Assembly (NCBI GenBank): GCA_023435435.1
Contig: JAEYRW010000098.1
Location: 1 to 11,614, forward strand
Reading direction: 5' to 3'
Length of the DNA: 11,614 nucleotides
From: Bacillota bacterium
GTDB taxonomy: Bacteria > Bacillota > Clostridia > Christensenellales > Aristaeellaceae
Shown here piece by piece: positions 6,562 to 11,614 of this stretch; positions within the stretch are counted from its first letter, which is position 1, and every line of letters starts with the position of its first letter. The position numbers and the translations under genes are program-made. The notes under the pieces were generated by a model. That model did not search any database and was not told where the DNA came from. It worked only from the letters and a program-made list of their open reading frames with translations.

Positions 6562-7511
6562 TGGCAAAGAAAAATCTGACGCGCAGGGCGAAGGAACTCG
6601 CCAAGGACAACGCCGCCCTCGCCAAGGCGTACAACGTCTCCAAATCCACCTCGCGCGACACGGCGATCAGCATTTTAAGGTCCATCGTCCACAACCGGCG
6701 CGCGCTCATCGGAATGATCATCCTCATCATCTACGTGCTCTTGGCGGTGGTGGGGCCAATGGTCGCAAATCCGAGGCTTTTGCGTTCGGACATCAAAAAC
6801 AGGCTTGCCGCGCCCTCGTGGGCGCACCCGCTGGGCACCGACAACAACGGGCGCGACACGCTGACCCAATTTATCTACGGCGCCCGCAACGTTCTGACCG
6901 TCGCGTTCATCGCGGCGGTGATGACCATCCTCATCGCAACCACGGTGGGCATGCTCTCGGGGCTCATCGGCGGCTGGATAGACTCGGTGCTCATGTTCTT
7001 CACGAACATCATTCTGACGGTGCCCTCGATGCCCATCATGATGCTCCTGGCCACCGTCATGTCGGCGGACAACCCCATCGCGTTCGGGTTCGTTCTGTCC
7101 ATCTGGTCCTGGGCGGGGCTTGCCCGCGCGGTGCGCGCGCAGATCATGTCCGTCAAAAACCGCGATTACATCGAAGCCGCGCGGATTCTGGGCATGCCCA
7201 CCCGGCACATCGTGGTGGGCGAGATGCTGCCGAGCATTACGAGCTACCTCACCATGAACCTCATCTTCTCCATGCGCGGGGCGATCTCCGCGTCGGTGGG
7301 GCTGATGTTCCTGGGCCTGGCAAAGTTCTCCGCCAGCCACTGGGGCATGATGATCCAGATCGCCATTTCCTCGACGGGCGCGCTCTACGGATCGAACGCG
7401 CTGGTTTACTTCCTGACCCCGGTCCTGGGCATCGCGATCTTCGGCATGGGCTGTTTCTTCTTCGCAAGCGGCCTGGACGAGGCGCTGAACCCCCGGCTGA
7501 GAACCCAGTGA
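6561..7511 (+). CDS. ABC transporter permease, DppC/OppC type
   Basis: The 316-residue second permease has the OppC_N-like start: a basic cytoplasmic tail (1-47) and a first helix (about 48-70). The family motif HPLGTDNNGRDTLTQFIYGAR (89-109) follows, with D94 and GRD conserved. Further helices lie at about 112-135, 143-168, 172-190, 230-255 and 278-302. The EAA loop is NRDYIEAARILGMPTRHIVV (200-219), which docks on the ATPases. LDEALNPRLR (305-314) is the usual C-terminal ending. The ribosome-binding site GGGAGGCGAG lies inside the preceding gene and the ATG overlaps its stop, so both permeases are probably made in equal amounts. The charged N-terminal tail of about 45 residues is somewhat long for the family. 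Confidence 0.93.
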   Translation: MAKKNLTRRAKELAKDNAALAKAYNVSKSTSRDTAISILRSIVHNRRALIGMIILIIYVLLAVVGPMVANPRLLRSDIKNRLAAPSWAHPLGTDNNGRDTLTQFIYGARNVLTVAFIAAVMTILIATTVGMLSGLIGGWIDSVLMFFTNIILTVPSMPIMMLLATVMSADNPIAFGFVLSIWSWAGLARAVRAQIMSVKNRDYIEAARILGMPTRHIVVGEMLPSITSYLTMNLIFSMRGAISASVGLMFLGLAKFSASHWGMMIQIAISSTGALYGSNALVYFLTPVLGIAIFGMGCFFFASGLDEALNPRLRTQ

Positions 7512-7521
7512 GGCAAAACGC

Positions 7522-8517
7522 ATGACAGAGACGAAAACACGCCCCGACGTCATCCTCGAATACAGGGACATCTGCGTGGATTTCCCGCTCCGGCGCGGCG
7601 TGCTGCGCGCGGTGGACCACGTGACCCTGCCCGTCTACCGCGGCGAGATTCTCGGCGTGGTGGGCGAATCCGGCAGCGGCAAATCCACCCTCGCGTGCAC
7701 CGCGCTCAACATCGTGTCCGCGCCCGGCTCCATCACAAACGGCGAGGTGCTCTTCGAAGGCGAAAACATCCTGAACTACGCGCCCAGCCAGACGCGCCAG
7801 TTCAACTGGCACAACGTGGCGATGATCTTTCAGGCGGCGCAGAATTCCCTCAACCCCATTTTGCGCGTGCGGGACGTATTCTACGAGACTGTGCACGCCC
7901 ACGACCCGTCCGCCCGGGAAAAGGACGTCTTCGAGAAGGCGGGCAGGCTCATGCGCCACGTGCGGCTCACCCCCGAGCAGGTGCTGCCCGCCTACCCCCA
8001 CCAGCTCTCCGGCGGCATGAAGCAGCGCGCCATCATCGCGCTCGCGCTCATCCTTGACCCGAAGGTGCTGGTGCTCGACGAGCCGACCACGGCCCTCGAC
8101 GTCATCACCCAGGCCTACATCATGAACATCCTGAAGCAAATCCACGACGAGCTTGGGATCACAATGATCTTCAACACCCACGACGTGGCCATCGTCGGGA
8201 AAATGGCCGACCGGCTGGCGGTCATGTACGGCGGACAGATCGTGGAAATCGGGTCCACCTTCGACATCTTCTACGACGCGCGCCACCCCTACACCCGCGG
8301 GCTCATTCAGGCGGCGCCGTCCCTGCGCGACGACATTACCCTGCGGCGCGCCATCCCCGGCACGCCCCCCGACCTCATCAGCCCGCCGCCCAACTGCCGC
8401 TTCGCGCCCCGGTGCCAGCTGGCGGGAAAATGCCTCAACGACCATGCGCCGAAGCTGTTCGAGGCGGCCCCCGGGCACTTCACCAGCTGCGACGCGAACG
8501 CGAAGGGGGTTGGCTGA
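7522..8517 (+). CDS. ABC transporter ATP-binding protein, DppD/OppD type
   Basis: The 331-residue ATPase powers import together with the next gene's product. All nucleotide-binding motifs are intact: Walker A GESGSGKST (48-56), Q-loop Q104 in MIFQAAQNSLNP, signature LSGGMKQRA (162-170), Walker B VLVLDEP (182-188, catalytic E187), D-loop TALD and H-loop H220. After about residue 250 comes the oligopeptide-transporter C-terminal domain. It has four cysteines, C292, C298, C304 and C323, in the pattern that binds an iron-sulfur cluster in a characterised DppD; a cluster here is inference. The FQAAQNSLNP variant, instead of FQDPxxSLNP, is shared with many DppD-side subunits. The ATG lies ten bases after the previous stop, with GAGG (7510-7513) as ribosome-binding site. 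Confidence 0.94.
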   Translation: MTETKTRPDVILEYRDICVDFPLRRGVLRAVDHVTLPVYRGEILGVVGESGSGKSTLACTALNIVSAPGSITNGEVLFEGENILNYAPSQTRQFNWHNVAMIFQAAQNSLNPILRVRDVFYETVHAHDPSAREKDVFEKAGRLMRHVRLTPEQVLPAYPHQLSGGMKQRAIIALALILDPKVLVLDEPTTALDVITQAYIMNILKQIHDELGITMIFNTHDVAIVGKMADRLAVMYGGQIVEIGSTFDIFYDARHPYTRGLIQAAPSLRDDITLRRAIPGTPPDLISPPPNCRFAPRCQLAGKCLNDHAPKLFEAAPGHFTSCDANAKGVG

Positions 8518-8518
8518 C

Positions 8519-9541
8519 ATGGCGGAAAACAAAACGCCTCTCATGCGGCTCGAGGACGCCAGCGTGATCTTCGAAAACAACCCCGGCGCGTTTCAAAAGA
8601 AAAGGCGCGTGGGTGCGATGCTGAACGTGTCCTTCGACGTAAATCCCGGCGAGATCATCGCCATCGTGGGCGAGTCCGGCTGCGGGAAGACCACCATCGG
8701 GAAAACCATCACCGGCATCCACAGGCCCACGGGCGGACGCGTGCTCTACGGCGGACAGGACATTGCCAAAATAAAGAAAAGGTCCGACGCGTACCGCGAC
8801 TACCGGCTCGGTGTGCAGATCGTGCATCAGGACTCCTACGCGGCGCTCAACCCCTCGCGCACCATCTTCCAGTCGCTGAGCGCGCCGATTTTGCAGCACA
8901 AAATCGCCACCAACCGGCTGGAGACCCTTTCGCAATTGGTGGATCTGTTCACGCTGGTGGGCCTCACCCCCGCGGAGGATTTCCTGTTCAAGTACCCGCA
9001 CCAGCTCTCCGGCGGCCAGAGGCAGCGGACGCTGCTGGCCCGGGCGCTGTCGGTCCGGCCAAAGCTCATCGTGGCGGACGAGCCGGTTTCCATGGTGGAC
9101 GTTTCCCTGCGCATCTCACTTCTCGACCTCATGGCGCGGATGAACGAGGAGATGAACGTCGCCTTCATCTACATCACCCACGACCTGGCCACCGCGCGCT
9201 ACATCGCCAAAAATGGACGGATCGTGGTCATGTACCTGGGCAAAATCGTCGAGACGGGCGATCTCAACGAGGTGCTGGAGCGCCCGCGCCACCCCTATCT
9301 TCAGGCGCTCATCGCCGCGATTCCCCTCCCCGATCCGAAAATTTCGCGGCTGAACACCGAACTGCCCCTCAGGTCGGTGGACATGCCCTCCAACGTCAAT
9401 CCCCCGCCCGGTTGCCGCTTCCACCCGCGCTGCCCCTATTGGAAGCGGGTCTGCGCCGAGAAGGAGCCCGAACTGCGCCCCTACGCGGGCGGGCAGATCG
9501 CCTGTCACTTCGCGGAGGAGATTCCCGAATGGACATGGTGA
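8519..9541 (+). CDS. ABC transporter ATP-binding protein, DppF/OppF type
   Basis: The 340-residue partner ATPase. Motifs: Walker A GESGCGKTT (51-59), Q-loop Q104 in VHQDSYAALNP, signature LSGGQRQR (163-170), Walker B LIVADEP (183-189, E188), D-loop SMVD (191-194) and H-loop H221. The C-terminal oligopeptide-transporter domain has C299, C305, C312 and C329, again a four-cysteine set. Departures from the usual subunit are HQDSY in place of FQDPY and SMVD in place of SALD. The SMVD/SMLD type is, from memory, common in Opp-family transporters of thermophiles that import oligosaccharides, so the substrate need not be a peptide. The chosen ATG has AAGGGGG (8504-8510 region) eight or more bases upstream and is one base past the previous stop. 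Starts further upstream would overlap the previous gene by more than 70 bases without a ribosome-binding site. Confidence 0.93.
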   Translation: MAENKTPLMRLEDASVIFENNPGAFQKKRRVGAMLNVSFDVNPGEIIAIVGESGCGKTTIGKTITGIHRPTGGRVLYGGQDIAKIKKRSDAYRDYRLGVQIVHQDSYAALNPSRTIFQSLSAPILQHKIATNRLETLSQLVDLFTLVGLTPAEDFLFKYPHQLSGGQRQRTLLARALSVRPKLIVADEPVSMVDVSLRISLLDLMARMNEEMNVAFIYITHDLATARYIAKNGRIVVMYLGKIVETGDLNEVLERPRHPYLQALIAAIPLPDPKISRLNTELPLRSVDMPSNVNPPPGCRFHPRCPYWKRVCAEKEPELRPYAGGQIACHFAEEIPEWTW

Positions 9542-9554
9542 CGGGAGGCCGGAT

Positions 9555-9854
9555 ATGAGCAGGCGAAACGCGCGCGACCGGATCGCGGTGGGCGCGGCGG
9601 TTCAGTACGTCGCGCGCGCGGCGTTCTACATGGCCGCCGCGTTCTTCCTCCTCGCCCTCGCGGCGCTTCTCTTCCTTTCGCCGGGCGAGGTCTCCCGGGG
9701 CGTCTATTTCGTGGTGCTCGGCCTCAACGCCCTCGTCGCCGGGGGCGCCCTGCTCCTTATCCGCTTCATGCGCCGCTCCGATGAAAAGCTCTCGCGAGAA
9801 AGGAAGACGGAAAAGGGCATCGACGCGTGGCTCGAGAAGCATGAAGGGGAATGA
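9555..9854 (+). CDS. Small two-helix membrane protein of unknown function
   Basis: The 99-residue protein matches no family I recognise. It has a basic N-terminus (RRNARDR), a hydrophobic helix at about 19-41, a short SPGEVSRG turn, a second helix at about 49-71, and a highly charged C-terminal tail (RRSDEKLSRERKTEKGIDAWLEKHEGE). Both termini are predicted to be cytoplasmic from the flanking positive charges. GGAGG (9545-9549) sits five bases before the ATG, and the gene starts 13 bases after the ATPase stop. It precedes the operon terminator, so it is the last gene of the transporter operon. It may be an accessory transporter subunit or an unrelated passenger; the sequence does not decide. 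Confidence 0.78.
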   Translation: MSRRNARDRIAVGAAVQYVARAAFYMAAAFFLLALAALLFLSPGEVSRGVYFVVLGLNALVAGGALLLIRFMRRSDEKLSRERKTEKGIDAWLEKHEGE

Positions 9855-9900
9855 CGCCGGACCGGGGACGACAACCCACGAATGAGTGACCCGAAACGAA

Positions 9901-9933
9901 AAATGAAGTCCTTGTGGCGGACTTCATTTTTTT
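9901..9933 (+). terminator. Intrinsic terminator of the transporter operon
   Basis: AAATGAAGTCC (9901-9911) pairs perfectly with GGACTTCATTT (9919-9929) around a seven-base loop. T-rich sequence continues to 9933, giving a seven-T run. It stands 46 bases after the last stop codon. The A-run on the left arm would make it work in both directions, but no leftward gene reaches it. Confidence 0.92.
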
Positions 9934-9970
9934 GTCCGATTGTTCGTACAAACATATGACAAATATTGTT

Positions 9971-9988
9971 ATTTTATTTCAATAAAAT
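9971..9988. promoter_or_regulatory. Perfect palindrome ATTTTATT-TC-AATAAAAT upstream of the capA-like gene
   Basis: An 8+2+8 perfect inverted repeat lies three bases before a TTGACG box in the A+T-rich stretch 9934-10079. Its place just upstream of a likely promoter suits an operator or an upstream activating element. Low sequence complexity makes chance occurrence possible. Confidence 0.4.
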
Positions 9989-9991
9989 GGA

Positions 9992-10056
9992 TTGACGCAA
10001 TACCATTCCTACATTATGCGTGATTTGTATCTCTTTTTCATGTTTTCGCGTATAAT
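9992..10056 (+). promoter_or_regulatory. Promoter zone of the capA-like gene
   Basis: Two candidates exist. A perfect TATAAT (10051-10056) lies 33 bases before the GTG start, but its best upstream hexamer, TTGTAT (10025-10030), is 20 bases away. A TTGACG (9992-9997) with 17-base spacing meets TATGCG (10015-10020), a weak -10. The perfect -10 box close to the gene is the likelier one. No clear sporulation-sigma motif was recognised. Confidence 0.5.
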
Positions 10057-10089
10057 TTATTTGCACTTATTTCGTATTTGGAGCGATCT

Positions 10090-11391
10090 GTGAACGCGAA
10101 AAAGAACCGAACGATGAGCCGTCGCGCGCGACGTCAGAGGCGCGAAAAGCGCATTTACATGTACACGGCAATCTTTGCGTCGCTGTGTGTGTTTGCGTTG
10201 GCGGGGCTTATCTACATCTTACAAAACGGCGATACGGACGCGAATACGAACGCGTGGATCGTCGAAAACGGCGCGGTGGAAATCGCGGCTCCCCCCATGA
10301 ATGATTCAGGGGCGGTGGGCGGCGCTGTCGTCGTGGCCACCAATGAGCCCCAAGTGCCCGCGTTCATCCTGGACGACGCAACCGCCGAACCCACGGAGAT
10401 TCCCGAAGCGGAAATTCCCACCATCGAACCGGAGACGGCGCTGTCCTCCGTCACCATCACCGCTGCGGGAGACTGCACCCTCGGCGGCGACTGGAATACA
10501 TCCGCCCACGAAAGGTTCGAGGAATACGTTTCGAAATACGGCTACGATTACTTTCTGGCAAACGTAAAGGATATCTTCGAAAGCGACGACCTGACGTTTG
10601 TGAACCTCGAAGGCCCCCTCACCACCAGCGACAGCAAACGCGGCGGGCGCATCTTCAACTTCAAGGGCGACCCGGAGAACGTGAAGATTCTCAGCTCCGC
10701 CTCCGTCGAGGTGGCGGGCGTCGCCAACAACCACGCCCTCGATTTCGGCACCGCGGGCCTCAAGGAGACCGCGCGGGTTCTCGAGGACGCGGACATCGGC
10801 GTCTGCGGCTACGGCACCTCGTATACCACCGAAGTCAACGGCATCAAAATTACCTGCATGGCCGTCACGGAATGGGACTACACCGTCGAAGATCTCGCCG
10901 TGATGCTGAGGGCACAGCGCGCGAACTGCGACCTCCTCATCGTCATGATCCATTGGGGCGAGGAGAAGCTTTATCAGGCCACGGATTCCCAGATCGCCTA
11001 CGGCCGGGCCCTTGTGGACGCGGGCGCGGATCTGGTTCTGGGCAGCCATTCCCACGTCGTGGGCGGCATTGAGCTTTACAACGGCAAATACATCGTCTAC
11101 GGCCTGGGCAACTTTTGCTTCGGCGGCAACGCCAATCCCAGCGACAAGGACGCCCTGATCTTCCAGCAGACCTTCGTGCTCGCGCCGGGCGCAAGCATTG
11201 CGGACGGGGGCATCTCCATCATCCCGGTTTCAACCTCCTCCGTCTCTTACACAAACGATTACAGGCCCACGCCCCTGACCGGGACGGAGGCCCTGCGCGT
11301 GCTTCGGAAAATCGGCGGTTATTCCGCGCTGGCCCTCGACGACGTCAAGTGGGCCAAACGGATGGACGAGTATCTGGCGCTGGCGGAATAG
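10090..11391 (+). CDS. CapA / PGA_cap-family membrane-anchored metallophosphoesterase-like protein
   Basis: The 433-residue protein has a very basic cytoplasmic start (NRTMSRRARRQRREKR, 6-21), one membrane helix (about 23-45), a Pro/Glu/Thr-rich spacer (about 85-118), and a CapA (PGA_cap) domain from 121 to about 365. Domain motifs: AAGDCTLGG (125-133), NLEGPLT (172-178), NNHALDFG (213-220), HWGEE (288-292), GSHSHVV (318-324) and YGLGNFCFGG (337-346). These are the metal-binding positions of a calcineurin-like fold. In Bacillus, CapA takes part in poly-gamma-glutamate export and anchoring; most lone homologs in Clostridia have no known role, and no capBC genes are present here. GTG at 10090 is preferred because GGAG (10080-10083) precedes it by six bases; ATG at 10114 is an alternative. 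The stop lies one base from the spoVAE stop on the other strand. Confidence 0.9.
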   Translation: MNAKKNRTMSRRARRQRREKRIYMYTAIFASLCVFALAGLIYILQNGDTDANTNAWIVENGAVEIAAPPMNDSGAVGGAVVVATNEPQVPAFILDDATAEPTEIPEAEIPTIEPETALSSVTITAAGDCTLGGDWNTSAHERFEEYVSKYGYDYFLANVKDIFESDDLTFVNLEGPLTTSDSKRGGRIFNFKGDPENVKILSSASVEVAGVANNHALDFGTAGLKETARVLEDADIGVCGYGTSYTTEVNGIKITCMAVTEWDYTVEDLAVMLRAQRANCDLLIVMIHWGEEKLYQATDSQIAYGRALVDAGADLVLGSHSHVVGGIELYNGKYIVYGLGNFCFGGNANPSDKDALIFQQTFVLAPGASIADGGISIIPVSTSSVSYTNDYRPTPLTGTEALRVLRKIGGYSALALDDVKWAKRMDEYLALAE

Positions 11392-11392
11392 T

Positions 11393-11614
11393 TTATGTCT
11401 TTGCCCGGGGCTTGAAAATCAGCGCGTTCAAAAGCCCGAAGAACGCGGCTGCCGCGATGCCCGCCGCGGTGCGCGAAACCCCGCCGTAAAAGGCGCCCCA
11501 GAAGCCGTATTTGCGCACGGCCTCGATGGCCCCCATGGCCAGCGAATACCCGAAGCCCGTGAGCGGCACCGTGGCCCCCGCGCCCGCGAAATCCACGAGG
11601 GGCTTGTAGAGCCC
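11393..11614 (-). CDS. spoVAE: SpoVAE, stage V sporulation protein AE (partial, 3' end)
   Basis: The last 73 residues of a small membrane protein whose start lies beyond the window edge. GLYKPLVDFAGAGATVPLTG and FGYSLAMGAIEA, followed by a Gly/Ala-rich helix and the ending IFKPRAKT, match SpoVAE closely: from memory, Bacillus subtilis SpoVAE has FAGAGATVP-T-FGHSL and ends IFKPKG. The usual length is about 115-120 residues, so roughly the first 45 are missing. SpoVA proteins form the inner-membrane channel that moves calcium-dipicolinate into the forespore and out at germination. In spore formers spoVAE usually closes a spoVAC-spoVAD-spoVAE run, so spoVAD and spoVAC are expected just beyond the right edge. 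Expression would be forespore-specific under sigma-G, but the promoter is outside the window. Confidence 0.93.
   Translation of the reverse strand, partial: GLYKPLVDFAGAGATVPLTGFGYSLAMGAIEAVRKYGFWGAFYGGVSRTAAGIAAAAFFGLLNALIFKPRAKT

Noticed and set aside
7261..8580. Long open frame antisense to the permease/ATPase genes
   Set aside because: It is a compositional shadow with no motif, and it would overlap three clearly coding genes.
10090..11391. Capsule (poly-gamma-glutamate) biosynthesis locus
   Set aside because: Only a lone CapA-type protein is present; no capB, capC or other polymer genes are in the window.
1..11614. Mobile element, phage, CRISPR array or RNA genes
   Set aside because: No transposase, integrase, terminal inverted repeats, regularly spaced repeats, tRNA cloverleaf or rRNA sequence was seen.

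Overview
The window is G+C-rich DNA, with third codon positions mostly G or C, interrupted by two A+T-rich intergenic regions. It most likely comes from an endospore-forming Firmicute of the class Clostridia. The strongest taxonomic evidence is the 3' part of spoVAE at the right edge, since SpoVA proteins occur in spore formers. The Opp/Dpp-type transporter, AraC regulator and URO-D paralogs fit but are less specific. No rRNA, tRNA, CRISPR array, insertion sequence or phage gene was seen.

Left part (1-2267, minus strand): an AraC-family regulator is followed after 4 bases by a 407-residue uroporphyrinogen-decarboxylase-like (URO-D superfamily) protein. A G+C-rich hairpin with a U-tract ends this unit near the left edge, and a second hairpin sits just before it. 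The A+T-rich divergent region (2268-2583) carries a good promoter for the regulator, several inverted and direct repeats, and a possible structured leader for the rightward genes.

Centre (2584-9854, plus strand): a probable operon encodes a second, different URO-D-like protein, a substrate-binding protein, two permeases, two ATPases of the oligopeptide/dipeptide (Opp/Dpp) ABC family, and a small two-helix membrane protein of unknown function. Gaps are short (1 base of overlap to 13 bases), except for about 50 bases before the binding protein and about 90 bases after it; the latter gap holds a strong hairpin. A clear intrinsic terminator closes the operon at 9901-9933.

Right part (9934-11614): a separate transcription unit encodes a membrane-anchored CapA/PGA_cap-family metallophosphoesterase-like protein. 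It runs tail to tail into spoVAE, with a single base between the two stop codons.

Inferred working model: the AraC-type regulator senses a small molecule and controls both arms of the divergent locus. The ABC transporter imports a substrate, and the two URO-D-like enzymes act on it or on a methyl group derived from it. URO-D relatives such as MtaA and MtbA move methyl groups to and from corrinoids, but no corrinoid protein or substrate-specific methyltransferase is encoded here. Substrate and reaction therefore remain open. This regulator / paired URO-D / Opp-type transporter cassette is the best candidate for an undescribed system in the window.
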